DNA of 64,000 nucleotides from Hyphomicrobium denitrificans ATCC 51888 (GTDB taxonomy: Bacteria > Pseudomonadota > Alphaproteobacteria > Rhizobiales > Hyphomicrobiaceae). The position numbers and the translations under genes are program-made. Positions 1 through 9,721 of this stretch are shown here, piece after piece; the stretch's first letter is position 1; the number at the start of each line of letters is the position of its first letter. The notes below the pieces were generated by a model. The model did no database searches. It was not told the origin of the DNA and worked only from the letters and a program-made list of their open reading frames with translations. The DNA is taken from NCBI RefSeq assembly GCF_000143145.1, contig NC_014313.1, positions 1,302,001 to 1,366,000 on the forward strand. The letters run 5' to 3'.

Positions 1-1467
1 AACGGGCAGGTACCGGAACTCAAGGATCTCATCCTGCGCAAGTGTCCGCAGGAAACGGCGCGCAAGATCGATCTTGCACTGGTGTCGATCGGCGGCAACG
101 ACATCGGCTTCTCACGTTTGCTGGCGAACGCGGTGCTGTCCAATCAATCGATCCTGCGCGAGCTTGGCGGCTGGCTCGGCGAGGTGCACGGCGAGGCCGA
201 AGCGTCGGCGCAGCTCAAACATCTCGGCGCGCGTTATAAAGCTCTCAATCGCGCGCTGCACAACATTCTCTATCTTCCTTGGGATCAAAGCGATCGCATT
301 CTGCTCGTCGCTTATCCGGGCATGGCGCTCGCGGGCGACGGCAGCGAGACCTGCGGAAGCGGCAACGCGGGCATGGAATCCGTTCCGGATTTTCAGCTTG
401 ATGCGGTGAAGCTGAGACTGGGAACGTGGTTCGCGGATAAGCTGCATCGTCAGATGCGTGACAGCGCTTACGAGTACGGCTGGACGTTCGTCGAGACGCA
501 CCGGCGTGCGTTCATTGGCCGTGGCATTTGCGCGGGATTGAGCGTCGCGGGCGTCAGTCAGGTTGACGATCTGCGTCTGCCGCGCAAGGTCGATGGCGCG
601 TGGACGCCCTATAACCCCGCCGACTATCTTCCGTATGCGTCGCGGCAACGCTGGTTCCGGACGCCGAACGACGCGTTCATGACGGCGAACTTTCATGTCG
701 CCGCCGGCATGCTGACAAAAGTTTTGAAGATCGAGCCATTCGCGCCGTTCCAGTTGCTGCTTGCGACGACGTATTCCGGCGCGTTCCATCCGACCGCGGA
801 AGGTCAGGCGGCGATTGCCGATGCGGTCGTCGAGAAGGCGCGCGCGGTGCTCGCGAAGTACGGCGAAGGGCCGGACGCCGATGCGTCTTATCTTTCATCG
901 ATCAAGCCCGACGAGGCGCTGCCGGCCGCGGTCGATGAGCCGGGGCGCGAAATTCCGGACGTCAAGGCAGTGATCACGACGCCCGCAGCGGGTGCTCCGG
1001 CATTTGACGTCGAACCGGAATCCAAAGGGGTGAAAGCTGTCGTTTCGGGGCCTGACGATGTGCAGGTCGGCGTCATGCCTCAGACGGCGCAGCCGCAGCC
1101 GGGCGTGCCGCCGCCTGTGACTGGACCGGGTACGACCGGGCCTTTGCCGGCGGCCGGAGCGGCAGGCGGTGCGGATGCGAACGTCGTTGGCAGCGAGCCT
1201 CTTGCGCCGCCGGTGGGTGTCGCCGCGCCGAGCAACGCGACGCAGCCCGAAACGGGATTGGGCGAGGCGAAAGAATTGCTCGCGCCTCCGAAGATCGACG
1301 TGCCGTTGCCGGTTGCGGGATCGGAAGCTCCGGCATCGAACGCGAACGCTCCGGCAACCGATGCGGCAGCCGCGCCCGCACCGGCAGCGAACGGTGATGC
1401 GTCGACGGGTGCCTTGCCCGAAACGGCCATCCGGCCTTTTGCGCCCGCCAGCGGATCGTCGAACTAG
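1..1467 (+). CDS. SGNH/GDSL-type hydrolase, 5'-truncated by window edge
   Basis: The reading frame is open from base 1, so the true start lies upstream; 488 residues are visible. The segment [11 protein letters not shown] near residues 28-38 carries the GxND block III motif of SGNH esterases. [15 protein letters not shown] near residue 262 fits the C-terminal block V, where the catalytic Asp/His are often written DxxH; here the pattern is HPTxxG, which keeps the His. The block I GDS serine must lie outside the window. Roughly the last 190 residues are rich in Ala, Pro and Gly and look like an unstructured tail. An esterase or lipase acting on lipid or glycan esters is likely, substrate unknown. 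Its TAG stop shares the tetranucleotide CTAG with the convergent trmFO stop. Confidence 0.75.
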   Translation, partial: NGQVPELKDLILRKCPQETARKIDLALVSIGGNDIGFSRLLANAVLSNQSILRELGGWLGEVHGEAEASAQLKHLGARYKALNRALHNILYLPWDQSDRILLVAYPGMALAGDGSETCGSGNAGMESVPDFQLDAVKLRLGTWFADKLHRQMRDSAYEYGWTFVETHRRAFIGRGICAGLSVAGVSQVDDLRLPRKVDGAWTPYNPADYLPYASRQRWFRTPNDAFMTANFHVAAGMLTKVLKIEPFAPFQLLLATTYSGAFHPTAEGQAAIADAVVEKARAVLAKYGEGPDADASYLSSIKPDEALPAAVDEPGREIPDVKAVITTPAAGAPAFDVEPESKGVKAVVSGPDDVQVGVMPQTAQPQPGVPPPVTGPGTTGPLPAAGAAGGADANVVGSEPLAPPVGVAAPSNATQPETGLGEAKELLAPPKIDVPLPVAGSEAPASNANAPATDAAAAPAPAANGDASTGALPETAIRPFAPASGSSN

Positions 1468-2897
1468 ACGGACTGATCGGCGCTTTGCGCGGCGGTTTCA
1501 TCGAGCCAGCGCGTGAGGTCGGCGATCGCGCGGCGTGACATCGCGCGCTTTTTCTCGCGACCACGTTCCGGGCCTTTGAGGCGCGCGCCGTTCTGATCGT
1601 GTGTCGGCGCCTGTGCGAGATCGGGCAGTAACCCGTAATTGATATTCATCGGCTGGAACGAGCGCGCCGACGAGCGCTCATCATCGTCGCTGACGAGATG
1701 CCCGCCGGTGATGTGATCGAGCAGCGCACCGAGAGCCGTTGTTGCCGGTGGGGCATCCGTTTCACGTCCTAGCGCCTGCGCAGCGGCGAAGCGACCGGCA
1801 AGCAAACCCATCGCGGCGCTTTCGACATAGCCTTCGACGCCGGTGATCTGGCCTGCGAAACGCAAACGCGAGTTTGCCTTCAGGCGCAGCGAGCGATCGA
1901 GCAGCTTGGGCGAATTGAGATAGGTGTTGCGATGCAGGCCGCCGAGACGTGCGAACTCGGCGTTCTGCAATCCGGGGATCGTGCGGAACACGCGCACTTG
2001 CTCGGCGTGTTTCAGCTTCGTCTGGAAGCCGACCATGTTCCAAAGCGTTGCGAGCGCATTGTCCTGACGAAGCTGCACGACCGCGTAGGGCCAGCGGCCG
2101 GTGCGCGGATCGTCGAGACCTACGGGCTTCATCGGCCCGTAGCGCAGTGTGTCGCGACCGCGCTCGGCCATCACTTCGACCGGCAGGCAGCCGTCGAAGT
2201 AGGGCGTCGAGGCTTCCCAGTCCTTGAAGGACGTTTTTTCGCCCGCGAGCAGCGCATCGATGAAGGCTTCGTACTCGGGCTTTGTCATCGGGCAATTGAG
2301 ATAGTCCGCGCCGGTGCCTCCGGGGCCCGCCTTGTCGTAGCGCGATTGGAACCACGCGATCGACGTGTCGATGCTGTCGCGATGAATGACCGGCGCGATG
2401 GCGTCGAAAAAGGCAAGCGAGTCTTCGCCCGTCAGTTTTGCGATCGCCGTGCTGAGCGCGGGTGAGGTCAACGGACCTGTCGCGATGATGACGCTCGCCC
2501 AATCGTCCGGAGGCAATCCGTCGATTTCGCCGCGCACGATCGTCACGAGCGGGTTTTCGGAAAGGCGTGCGGTGACCTCTGCGGAGAAGGCGTCGCGATC
2601 GACGGCGAGAGCGCCGCCAGCCGGCAGTTTGTGCTTGTCGCCCGCAGCCAGGATCAGCGAATCCGCGCGGCGCATCTCCTCGTGCAGCAGACCGACGGCA
2701 TTGTTCTCCCAATCGTCTGAACGGAACGAGTTCGAGCAGACAAGCTCCGCGAAGCCATCCGTCTTGTGCGCGTCGGTTCCGCGTTCGGGCCGCATCTCGT
2801 GCAGCACGACAGGAATGCCCGCGCGCGCGATCTGGTGCGCGGCTTCCGATCCGGCGAGGCCGGCGCCGACGACGTGGATGGCAGCGGGTTTGATCAT
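1464..2897 (-). CDS. trmFO: Methylenetetrahydrofolate-tRNA (uracil-5-)-methyltransferase TrmFO
   Basis: This 477-residue flavoprotein forms 5-methyluridine at position 54 of tRNA, using methylene-THF and FADH2 (family knowledge). The N-terminus has a Rossmann FAD motif, [11 protein letters not shown], followed by [31 protein letters not shown], split here only as a recognisable family block. The signature [13 protein letters not shown] and MNINYGLLP lie towards the C-terminus. I chose the ATG at 2897 because the protein then begins [13 protein letters not shown], as in other TrmFO proteins; the longer frame adds 32 residues without family likeness. It is transcribed towards the SGNH gene and is divergent from the lipoprotein gene at 3026. 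Confidence 0.95.
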   Translation of the reverse strand: MIKPAAIHVVGAGLAGSEAAHQIARAGIPVVLHEMRPERGTDAHKTDGFAELVCSNSFRSDDWENNAVGLLHEEMRRADSLILAAGDKHKLPAGGALAVDRDAFSAEVTARLSENPLVTIVRGEIDGLPPDDWASVIIATGPLTSPALSTAIAKLTGEDSLAFFDAIAPVIHRDSIDTSIAWFQSRYDKAGPGGTGADYLNCPMTKPEYEAFIDALLAGEKTSFKDWEASTPYFDGCLPVEVMAERGRDTLRYGPMKPVGLDDPRTGRWPYAVVQLRQDNALATLWNMVGFQTKLKHAEQVRVFRTIPGLQNAEFARLGGLHRNTYLNSPKLLDRSLRLKANSRLRFAGQITGVEGYVESAAMGLLAGRFAAAQALGRETDAPPATTALGALLDHITGGHLVSDDDERSSARSFQPMNINYGLLPDLAQAPTHDQNGARLKGPERGREKKRAMSRRAIADLTRWLDETAAQSADQSV

Positions 2898-3025
2898 ATG
2901 CACAGGACTTCCACAGCTTGCGAATCGCTCCGCTGCGTGGCGGTTTGAGGCGAATCGTTCGAATGTTAAGCGAGATCGGAAAGGGGCGGCCAAGCGCGCC
3001 CCTACCGGTACTTAAGCGGGGCGGC

Positions 3026-3676
3026 ATGGGCTTGCAACGGGTTCTCTGTATGGTGTCGCTCGCAGCAGCGCTCGGCGCCTGCACGCACGAGCGAAACGGG
3101 CCGGTCAGCGATCATTACGCGGATTTCCAGGTCGACGCGCCGAACAAGAATACGGTGTCGGTCTGCCACGCCTATACCTGCAAGATGCGGACGAAGTTCA
3201 GATTTACCGACGCCGACATCGACGAACTCCGGGCAATCTTCAAGAAGGTCAAAAAGGGTGACACGGCCGCCGAGGAGCGTCGCGCCGTTGCGTATGCGGT
3301 CGGCTGGATGGAAACGCGGGTCGGCAAGGTGATCGGCACGGACAAGGATCGTCCGGGCATGGACTTCGAAGCCTCCGGAGACCCGACGCAAATGGACTGC
3401 GTCGATGAGTCGACCAACACGACCAGCTACATGCTCGTCATGCAGAACAATGGTCTGCTGAAGTATCACACCGTCGGAACGCCGTTCTCGAAGGACCAGC
3501 TCTGGAAGGGCGTCGCGGGCTGGACGCATTGGACGGCGGTGTTGAAGGAAACGTCGAACAGCCAGCGCTGGGCCGTCGACAGCTGGATCTATGCCAACGG
3601 CGAGAACCCGGCCGTCGTCGAGGTCGACAAATGGTACATCAAGGACCTCGACAGTCTGCCGGTTGCCGCGAAGTAA
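3026..3676 (+). CDS. Conserved lipoprotein with a possible transglutaminase-like Cys-His-Asp set
   Basis: The 216-residue product starts with MGLQRVLCMVSLAAALGAC, a lipoprotein signal peptide whose lipobox is LGAC, so it should be anchored in a membrane facing the periplasm. I do not recognise a named family. The order DCVDEST, HWTAVL and WAVDSW resembles the Cys, His and Asp spacing of transglutaminase-like cysteine enzymes, but this is only a visual resemblance. A further Cys pair, SVCHAYTC, lies near the N-terminus. The start at 3026 is preferred because earlier in-frame Met codons would bury the signal peptide. It is convergent with the Nramp transporter gene and probably monocistronic. 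Confidence 0.65.
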   Translation: MGLQRVLCMVSLAAALGACTHERNGPVSDHYADFQVDAPNKNTVSVCHAYTCKMRTKFRFTDADIDELRAIFKKVKKGDTAAEERRAVAYAVGWMETRVGKVIGTDKDRPGMDFEASGDPTQMDCVDESTNTTSYMLVMQNNGLLKYHTVGTPFSKDQLWKGVAGWTHWTAVLKETSNSQRWAVDSWIYANGENPAVVEVDKWYIKDLDSLPVAAK

Positions 3677-3688
3677 AACCGGACGAAC

Positions 3689-5059
3689 TCAAGCGCCCGC
3701 AACGAAATCGTAGACCAGTTTGGCGTTGAGGGCGATGATCAGCACCGCGATCAGCATGGCGATCGCCGTCAGCCAGCGCGGAGAGACGAGCGCTCCCATT
3801 TTCGTCCGGCTCGCCGTGAACTGAACCAGCGGAACGATTGCGAACGGCAGCTGCAGGCTGAGGACGACCTGAGACAGGATCAGGAGCTTGCCGGTTTCAG
3901 CTTCGCCGTAAAGCAACGTCACGCCTGCTGCCGGAACCAACGCCACCATGCGCGTCACGAGGCGGCGCACCCACGGCGCCATCCGGATTTGCAGGAAGCC
4001 TTCCATCACGGCTTGACCCGCCAGCGTCGCCGTTACCGTTGAATTCAATCCGCAGCAGAGAAGCGCGACGCCGAAGAGCGTCGGCGCGATGGCCGAGCCG
4101 AGCAGCGGATGCAGCAGCGATTGCGCCTGTCCGAGTTCGGCAACGTCGGTCTGGCCGGTCTTGTAGAATGTCGCGGCCGCGAGAATGAGGATCGAGGCGT
4201 TGATGATGAGTGCGAGCGAGAGCGCGATCGTGGAATCCCACGTCGCGAACTTCAGGGCCTCGCGCTTTTCTTCCGTCGTATCGCCATAGGCGCGCGTCTG
4301 CACGATGGCCGAGTGCAGGTAGAGATTGTGCGGCATGACCGTCGCGCCGAGAATGCCGAGCGCGAGGTAAAGCATGTCCGGATTGCGGATGATGTCGGTC
4401 GTCGGCGCGAAGCCGCGGATGACGGCGCCCCATTCCGGGTCGGCGAGCGCGATCTGAACGGCGAAGCAGATCGTGATGACGCCGAGCATGGTCACGATGA
4501 AGGCTTCGAGATAGCGGAAGCCGAGACGCTGCAACAGCAGCACGACGAACACGTCGAGTGCGGTGATCAGCACGCCGATTTCCAGAGGCATTCCGAAGAG
4601 CAGGTTGAGACCGATTGCGGTGCCGATGACTTCGGCGACATCGGTCGCGATGATCGCGGTCTCTGCGAACAGCCAAAGCGGAAATGATGTCCAGCGCGGA
4701 TAGCCGTCACGGCACGCCTGAGCGAGGTCGCGGCCTGAACCGATCGCAAGGCGCGCGCAAAGCGCCTGCAGGATGATGGCCATGATGTTGGACAGCAGCG
4801 CAACGAACAGCAGCGTGTATCCGAATTTCGATCCGCCCGCGATCGATGTCGCCCAGTTGCCCGGGTCCATGTACCCGACGGCGACCATGTATCCGGGGCC
4901 GAGAAAAGCAGCGAAACGGCGCCAGGGCGTTCCTTTGCGGGCTACGGCGACCGTGCCGTGGACGTCCGCGAGCGAGCGGTCGGCAAGCTCTCTGCGCCAG
5001 TCGGCGTTCCACGATGCCGGCGTTTTTAGCGCCGCCGCAGCTTCAGATTTCACGTCCAT
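3689..5059 (-). CDS. mntH: Nramp-family Mn2+/Fe2+ proton symporter (MntH-like)
   Basis: The product imports divalent metals, mainly Mn2+, with protons across the inner membrane (Nramp family). The diagnostic TM1 motif DPGN is at residues 65-68 ([12 protein letters not shown]), and the TM6 metal-site motif MPHN is present ([14 protein letters not shown]). About eleven hydrophobic segments and a length of 456 residues fit the family. I place the start at the ATG at 5059; a TTG at 5089 would add ten residues but lies inside the operator-like palindrome. Regulation by a Fur or Mur protein is suggested by that palindrome, 20-38 bp upstream of the chosen ATG. No other transport genes adjoin it. Confidence 0.9.
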   Translation of the reverse strand: MDVKSEAAAALKTPASWNADWRRELADRSLADVHGTVAVARKGTPWRRFAAFLGPGYMVAVGYMDPGNWATSIAGGSKFGYTLLFVALLSNIMAIILQALCARLAIGSGRDLAQACRDGYPRWTSFPLWLFAETAIIATDVAEVIGTAIGLNLLFGMPLEIGVLITALDVFVVLLLQRLGFRYLEAFIVTMLGVITICFAVQIALADPEWGAVIRGFAPTTDIIRNPDMLYLALGILGATVMPHNLYLHSAIVQTRAYGDTTEEKREALKFATWDSTIALSLALIINASILILAAATFYKTGQTDVAELGQAQSLLHPLLGSAIAPTLFGVALLCCGLNSTVTATLAGQAVMEGFLQIRMAPWVRRLVTRMVALVPAAGVTLLYGEAETGKLLILSQVVLSLQLPFAIVPLVQFTASRTKMGALVSPRWLTAIAMLIAVLIIALNAKLVYDFVAGA

Positions 5060-5078
5060 CGTGGAGGAGGTCCATTTC

Positions 5079-5097
5079 GCAAATGACAATCATTTGC
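5079..5097 (-). promoter_or_regulatory. Fur/Mur-type operator upstream of mntH
   Basis: GCAAATGACAATCATTTGC is a perfect inverted repeat with 8-bp arms and a 3-bp centre. It matches the classical 19-bp Fur box at 14 of 19 positions by direct comparison. Its place just before mntH fits the manganese-responsive Mur/Fur proteins of alphaproteobacteria. The binding protein is inferred. Confidence 0.75.
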
Positions 5098-5407
5098 AAC
5101 TGAGATAGCCGAAACCTCCGTCTTCCGTCAAGCGGACGCGGCAATGCGGCAGAGGAAAAGGGGGCAATGTGGAATGGCACCCTGCGCCGTGGCGAGGCAG
5201 CGGAATTTGGAGGTATCGGCCGTCAGCGTCAGGAATTCGCCGGAAGTCCGTGCCAGGACGGACTGGCCAAATCGCATTTGTCATGGCTTCATTTATGAAG
5301 GCTTCATCGCTTCTCGCCTTGACTGTTCAGGGTCGCCATCGGGATCGATCGCCATGCTGCCGCTCGGATGACGGGCTAAATGATGTGTACGCCGGATAAG
5401 GTTCGAC
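5098..5407. other. Intergenic region between mntH and the DUF2157 gene
   Basis: This 310-bp divergent region must hold the promoters for mntH (minus) and the DUF2157 operon (plus). Apart from the Fur/Mur-like palindrome at its left edge I see no recognisable sites, hairpins or convincing small genes. Confidence 0.5.
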
Positions 5408-6505
5408 ATGTGGGCTCCCTATAAGAAGCGCCTCGAACGCGATCTCGACCGTTGGCAAGCCAATGGTTGGGTGACGCGAGACGGTCACGCGGCAATCCTT
5501 TCCGACATTGCAAGCCGTGGCCCGTCCGTCAGCCTGGCATCGGCGCTCGCCATCCTCGCCAGCGTCTTGTTCGGATTTGCGGCGATATCGTTCGTGGCTG
5601 CGAACTGGGAAGAGGTGCCGCGTCTCGGACGGCTCGCCTTGCTGCTGGCATCGATCTGGGCAGGCTACGGCATGGCCGGGTGGCTGGCATCGCGCGGACA
5701 CGCGGCACTTGCCGACGCAGCGATCCTGTTCGCATTGGGGATGTTCGGTGCGAGCATCATGCTCATCAGCCAGATGTATCACGTCGACGGCAATCCGACG
5801 GACGCGGTTTTGATGTGGTGGCTTGCAGCTTTGTTTGCTGGCGTCCTGCTGCGCTCTAATCCGGCCTTGGCTTTGGCGATGATCCTCGTCTGCGTCTGGT
5901 CAGGCATGGAAGTGTCGCAGAGCAACGCGGTGCATTGGCCGTTCCTCATCGGCTGGGCGGCTGTCACGGCGGCGTTTCTCTGGCAGCGCTGGTTCCCCGG
6001 CCTGCACCTTTCGGCGCTGGCGTTGACGATTTTCATCATTTCGCTCGGATATCTGCTCGGGCACGGGCATGAGCACACGGCCGTCGCCATCATCGGATTG
6101 CTCGCCGCGGCGGCGGCGATCGGTGTCGAAAAGGCCTTGCCGCACTTCGATCACGTCGCGGCGCCGGTCCTTGCGTATGCGATGGTCATCGCGTTCGCGG
6201 GTCTCTATGCGCTGCAATTTTTCGAACGCACGTCGCTCGGAACTCTCATCGCGTTGGCAGCGCTGACATTGGTGCTGTTGCTCGGCGCGATCAGCTACGG
6301 ACTGGCGACGGGAAATCGCGGCGTTCTCTGGCTCGGCTATATCGGATTTTCCCTCGAGGTGCTCTCCGTCTACGGGAAAACCGTCGGCACCATTCTCAAC
6401 ACCTCGCTGTTTTTCCTCGTGGCGGCATTGCTCGTCGCGGCGCTGGCTTACATGGCGCTCAAGATCGCGCAGCGCGGGCCTAGCCGAACGGAGGCTGCGG
6501 CATGA
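5408..6505 (+). CDS. DUF2157 multi-pass membrane protein
   Basis: The 365-residue protein starts with a soluble helical segment, LERDLDRWQANGWVTRDGH, typical of DUF2157 proteins, followed by about ten closely spaced hydrophobic helices. The function of this family is unknown; it is an inner-membrane protein. The next gene overlaps it by four bases (ATGA at 6502), and its GDYXXLXY-family product often accompanies DUF2157, so the two are probably translated together and act together. Confidence 0.8.
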   Translation: MWAPYKKRLERDLDRWQANGWVTRDGHAAILSDIASRGPSVSLASALAILASVLFGFAAISFVAANWEEVPRLGRLALLLASIWAGYGMAGWLASRGHAALADAAILFALGMFGASIMLISQMYHVDGNPTDAVLMWWLAALFAGVLLRSNPALALAMILVCVWSGMEVSQSNAVHWPFLIGWAAVTAAFLWQRWFPGLHLSALALTIFIISLGYLLGHGHEHTAVAIIGLLAAAAAIGVEKALPHFDHVAAPVLAYAMVIAFAGLYALQFFERTSLGTLIALAALTLVLLLGAISYGLATGNRGVLWLGYIGFSLEVLSVYGKTVGTILNTSLFFLVAALLVAALAYMALKIAQRGPSRTEAAA

Positions 6506-7086
6506 ATAGTGCGTCTCGCTATTTCTGGCCATTGCTGATCTTCGTCGCGTTCGTGCAGACGGCGGCGCTGTTCAAGATCGTCTATGACAAGGATCGCCTG
6601 CTCAAGTCGGGCCGGGAGATCACGTTGCCGGTCAAGCCTGTCGATCCACGGGATATCTTCCGCGGCGATTACGTGACGCTCGGCTACGACATTTCGAGCT
6701 TGAACGCGTCGCAGGTGCCGGCCGGAAGCTTCGATAAATTCGCCGTTGGTGCGCCGGCGTACGTAACGGTTGCCCCGAACCCGGCCGGCGGCTGGGACGT
6801 CACGTCCGTCTCGCCTGAATTCCCGAAGAGCGTGTCGCCTTCCGATGTCGTCTTGAAAGCCCGTGTCGATCGCATGTGGCGCGGGCAGTCGGGGTCGGAT
6901 GGTGTTCTCAGCTTGCGGTATGGCATCGAGACCTACTTCGTGCCGGAAGGAACCGGCCGCGTGCTCGAAAGCAAGGTCCGGGAGCACAAGATCGATGCTA
7001 TTCTGGCCGTTGGCGCGGACGGAAGCGCAGCGCTGAAAGGCCTCGTTGTCGATGGTGAGCGGCACGTCGACCCGCCCTTGCTTTAG
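6502..7086 (+). CDS. GDYXXLXY domain membrane-anchored protein
   Basis: The 194-residue product has one N-terminal membrane helix (residues about 8-25) and then an extracytoplasmic domain with RDIFRGDYVTLGYDIS, the motif that names the GDYXXLXY family. The function is unknown. The ATG overlaps the DUF2157 stop codon (ATGA), a typical sign of translational coupling. A second motif-rich part near the C-terminus (RYGIETYFVPEGTGR) is also usual in this family. Confidence 0.85.
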   Translation: MNSASRYFWPLLIFVAFVQTAALFKIVYDKDRLLKSGREITLPVKPVDPRDIFRGDYVTLGYDISSLNASQVPAGSFDKFAVGAPAYVTVAPNPAGGWDVTSVSPEFPKSVSPSDVVLKARVDRMWRGQSGSDGVLSLRYGIETYFVPEGTGRVLESKVREHKIDAILAVGADGSAALKGLVVDGERHVDPPLL

Positions 7087-7149
7087 CACTTCTGGCACGC
7101 CGCTCTGGCTGCTATGAGCCCCTGAAATTCGATATCAGGGAGAACGAAC

Positions 7150-7497
7150 GTGACAGTCCAACGCTACGAATCTTCAGCCGTTTATTCCAAGGTGACCGAG
7201 GCGAACGGCTTCGTCTTCACGGCGGGTGTCATCCCGACCGACCTGTCACGTGACGTGGAAGGCCAGACGGCCGAGGTTCTCACCGAGATCGACCGGCTGC
7301 TGGCGCTCGCAGGCACGGACAAGTCGAAAATCGTCCAGGCAACGGTCTGGCTCAACGACATTCGCAATCGCGACGGCATGAACAAAGCCTGGGGCGCGTG
7401 GCTCGGGGGCAAGGACGCTCCGGCGCGCGCTTGCGTCGAAGCCAAGGTCATCGACCCGCGCATGTTGGTCGAGATCTCGGTCGTTGCCGTCAAATAA
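7150..7497 (+). CDS. RidA/YjgF family reactive-imine deaminase-like protein
   Basis: At 115 residues this is the normal RidA size. Family features include FVFTAGVIPTDLS near the N-terminus, VVQ-like KSKIVQATVWLNDIR in the middle, and PARACVEAKVIDPRMLVEI with the conserved Arg of the substrate pocket. RidA proteins hydrolyse reactive enamine or imine intermediates released by PLP enzymes; not every subgroup has this activity, and this sequence could belong to another Rid subgroup. The start is GTG at 7150, preceded by AGGGAGA at the right distance. It appears to be a single-gene unit ending before a GC-rich hairpin. Confidence 0.85.
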   Translation: MTVQRYESSAVYSKVTEANGFVFTAGVIPTDLSRDVEGQTAEVLTEIDRLLALAGTDKSKIVQATVWLNDIRNRDGMNKAWGAWLGGKDAPARACVEAKVIDPRMLVEISVVAVK

Positions 7498-7529
7498 AGC
7501 GATCATCCGAAGGTCTGATTGTTTTTCAG

Positions 7530-7553
7530 CCGCCGGGTCGAAAAACCCGGCGG
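7530..7553 (+). terminator. GC-rich hairpin after the ridA-like gene
   Basis: CCGCCGGGT and ACCCGGCGG form a perfect 9-bp stem with a six-base loop, 33 bp after the ridA-like stop. There is no T-run after it, so it may be a weak terminator or a 3'-end stabiliser. Confidence 0.5.
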
Positions 7554-7686
7554 TCGTCTGTGCCCCGATTGCCGCGTCCGAATATTTTTCTCGACTGGAT
7601 TTGACGAGAACCCTTCGAGCCGACTCTTGAATCTGCAAGAAGTCGCCCCGGGGTTTCTCATAGTCATTTTCGGGGGGGTCGGACAA

Positions 7687-8037
7687 ATGACCAAGACGGG
7701 ATGTTTTAAACGGGGGCTGATCGCCGCTGTTCTGGTTTCTCTTTCTGCGCCGGTGATGGCGCAAGAGGTGGCCGACATTCACGAACAGCGGCGCGAACGG
7801 GGCTTCGTCTGCTTCACGGATCACTATCACTACGGATCGAGTTCGGGCCTTTCGAGCAAGAAGGCCGCACAAGCCGCCGCGATCAAGTCCTGGGCCGATT
7901 TCGTCAATTTTGAATACGGCGGCGCATGGACGAGCTGGGCGCGTTCCGGCAGCAAGAGCATCAAGTGCGATCACGCCGGTACCGGCGGCGCGTGGAGCTG
8001 CGACGTGAACTCGCGTCCCTGCCGCGGCGGACGCTGA
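7687..8037 (+). CDS. Small exported cysteine-containing protein (paralogue of the product at 33578-33913)
   Basis: The 116-residue product has a signal peptide (MTKTGCFKRGLIAAVLVSLS, cleavage after APVMA). The mature part has a helix with SKKAAQAAAIKSW and a cysteine block in which CDHAGTGGAWSC is followed after six residues by a third Cys in RPC. The same arrangement (Ala/Lys helix, Trp, about 25 residues, Cys, Gly, aromatic, Cys, six residues, PC) occurs in the exported protein at the end of the mxa operon. No function is known. The ATG at 7687 is chosen because it begins the signal peptide; the open frame further upstream is G-rich and unlikely to be coding. Confidence 0.65.
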   Translation: MTKTGCFKRGLIAAVLVSLSAPVMAQEVADIHEQRRERGFVCFTDHYHYGSSSGLSSKKAAQAAAIKSWADFVNFEYGGAWTSWARSGSKSIKCDHAGTGGAWSCDVNSRPCRGGR

Positions 8038-8067
8038 GCAGCTACGTCACAGACTGAAATAGCCTTG

Positions 8068-8108
8068 GAAGAGCCGGCGTTTTTTGCGCGCGGCTCTTCG
8101 CTATTTTT
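8068..8108 (+). terminator. Rho-independent terminator
   Basis: GAAGAGCCG (8068-8076) pairs with CGGCTCTTC (8091-8099), followed by CGCTATTTTTAT. It lies 30 bp past the small exported protein gene and overlaps the end of the convergent DUF937 gene. Confidence 0.8.
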
Positions 8109-8988
8109 ATCGTCCGGTGAAAATACGCGACAGGAACCGGCGCGCCAGCGATGCGAGCCAGCGAATGAGAAAAAGCTGGATCATCGTTCCGATGACGCCG
8201 CGGTTCGATCCGAGAACTTTGCCGAATATCGAGCGGATGATGTCCTCGAGTGATCCGCCGCCGCCGGGGACCTGTTGGCCGCCGCGCCGGATGATGTCGG
8301 GCAGCCTCTGATAGGGATCGTCGTTGTCGTCGGGCTGCGGATAGGAGCGGCCCGATCTCCGGCCAAGACCCGGAATATTGTCCCCTGGGATCGGCAGCGG
8401 CTGTCCGGCATCGATCGGAGCACCGGAAGGCCGACCGGATGGTGATTGCCCATTACCTGACGACCAGTCGCTCGCCGAACCCGATTGCGGTGGTGCGTCT
8501 CCGGGCAGGCCGAGCGGGCTGCCGCCGAATCCTGAGAGTCCGGGAATGCCGCTGACGGCTTTCTGGAGCGCGGGCTGTGATTGTCGTTGCAACTCGGCAA
8601 CCAGCAAGCTCGCGACCGCTGGCAGCAACTTTTCGACCGTTCCCGTATCGAGGTTGGAACTCGATGCCGTGCGCGCCGCGATTTTCCGGCTGACATGCTT
8701 GCTGCCGATGAGCACGTCGAGAATGTGGTTGCCGCTGTCGACAGCTTCGGGTGAGGCGAGCGTCTGCGGTTCGGACAAGGCAGTCCCGGCGGCCGGGTTC
8801 GTCACCAGCGCTGCAACATCCGCGACGCCGGCCCTGTTAAGCATGCGCCGTTGAACGCGCGCCTGCAGTTCGTCGGTCAGCGTGTGAACCGCTTGCCCGG
8901 CCTTGTCGTCATCAACGCCAAAAGTCTGCGCAACTTGTTCGATAAGACGCTGGCCATCTGCACTGTCCAAGGTCGCGGCAATTGTCAT
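8107..8988 (-). CDS. DUF937 domain protein
   Basis: The first 150 residues of this 293-residue protein match the DUF937 (YidB-like) layout: a helical start with LDSADGQRLIEQVAQTFGVD, then GNHILDVLIGSK and a KLLPAVASLLVAEL segment. The rest is a Gly/Pro/Ser-rich linker and a Trp/Arg-rich hydrophobic C-terminus (LFLIRWLASLARRFLSRIF) that may associate with membranes. The function is unknown. The start is ATG at 8988, five bases after GGGAGG; the TTG just before it is less likely. Confidence 0.75.
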   Translation of the reverse strand: MTIAATLDSADGQRLIEQVAQTFGVDDDKAGQAVHTLTDELQARVQRRMLNRAGVADVAALVTNPAAGTALSEPQTLASPEAVDSGNHILDVLIGSKHVSRKIAARTASSSNLDTGTVEKLLPAVASLLVAELQRQSQPALQKAVSGIPGLSGFGGSPLGLPGDAPPQSGSASDWSSGNGQSPSGRPSGAPIDAGQPLPIPGDNIPGLGRRSGRSYPQPDDNDDPYQRLPDIIRRGGQQVPGGGGSLEDIIRSIFGKVLGSNRGVIGTMIQLFLIRWLASLARRFLSRIFTGR

Positions 8989-9249
8989 CAAAACCTCCCG
9001 CTTGCCGATCGCATGCAGGCGATGCCTAGCATGCGCGCTCGTCGCTGACAGCTATGGTCTATCGGGTGATAAGTCCGGCTGCTCTTTCGACCTTCTGCAT
9101 TCATTAGAGGTTCATACATTCAGGCATTTACTTTGCTGCAATAAGAGGCGGCAATCCGCATCAGCGTCGTGCAACTACGCCTGCATCTGAACGTTAGCGT
9201 TCCGTGAGTTGAGCGTCCGTAAGACCGGATGCCTATAGTGGAGATTGTC

Positions 9250-9675
9250 ATGCGCAAACTCGTTTTATCGATGTCCGTTCTTTGCGGACTTCTCTTCGTG
9301 GGGACGATGCCTGTTCCCGCGCGCGCGGCGGCCGGTCTGACTCCGTCGCACATCGGTGAATCTTCAAGCGTCGCTACGAAGACCGGTTGGCGCCATCGTG
9401 GCTGGGGTCATCGTGGCTGGGGTCATCGCCGGTGGGGCCATCGTCGCGGCTGGCGATTTGGCTTCGGTTGGCCCTATTACGGATACGGGTTCTATTCGCC
9501 GCGTTATTATTATTATGGCGACGGATACTATCCTTATCGCAGCTACGGCTGGCGGCATCGCCACTGGCGTCATAATGGCTGGCGCGGCAATCGCGGATGG
9601 CGCCATCATCGCGGTTGGGGACATCGCGGCTGGGGTCACCACCGCGGCTGGGGCGGTCGTCATCATCGCCGCTAA
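9250..9675 (+). CDS. Exported His/Trp/Gly/Arg-rich repeat protein
   Basis: After a signal peptide (MRKLVLSMSVLCGLLFVGTM, cleavage near ARA), the 141-residue product is dominated by repeats of the unit [HR]RGWGH, with a central tyrosine/glycine-rich stretch (YYGYGFYSPRYYYYGDG). Such low-complexity proteins are widespread in Hyphomicrobiales and poorly characterised. The His density suggests metal binding or envelope association, which is inference. ATG 9250 follows GGAG by seven bases. A strong terminator follows at 9722. Confidence 0.7.
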   Translation: MRKLVLSMSVLCGLLFVGTMPVPARAAAGLTPSHIGESSSVATKTGWRHRGWGHRGWGHRRWGHRRGWRFGFGWPYYGYGFYSPRYYYYGDGYYPYRSYGWRHRHWRHNGWRGNRGWRHHRGWGHRGWGHHRGWGGRHHRR

Positions 9676-9721
9676 AGCCTGAGAGTTTCCTCAGGATCAC
9701 GTTTTAATTAGACGACTTCGA

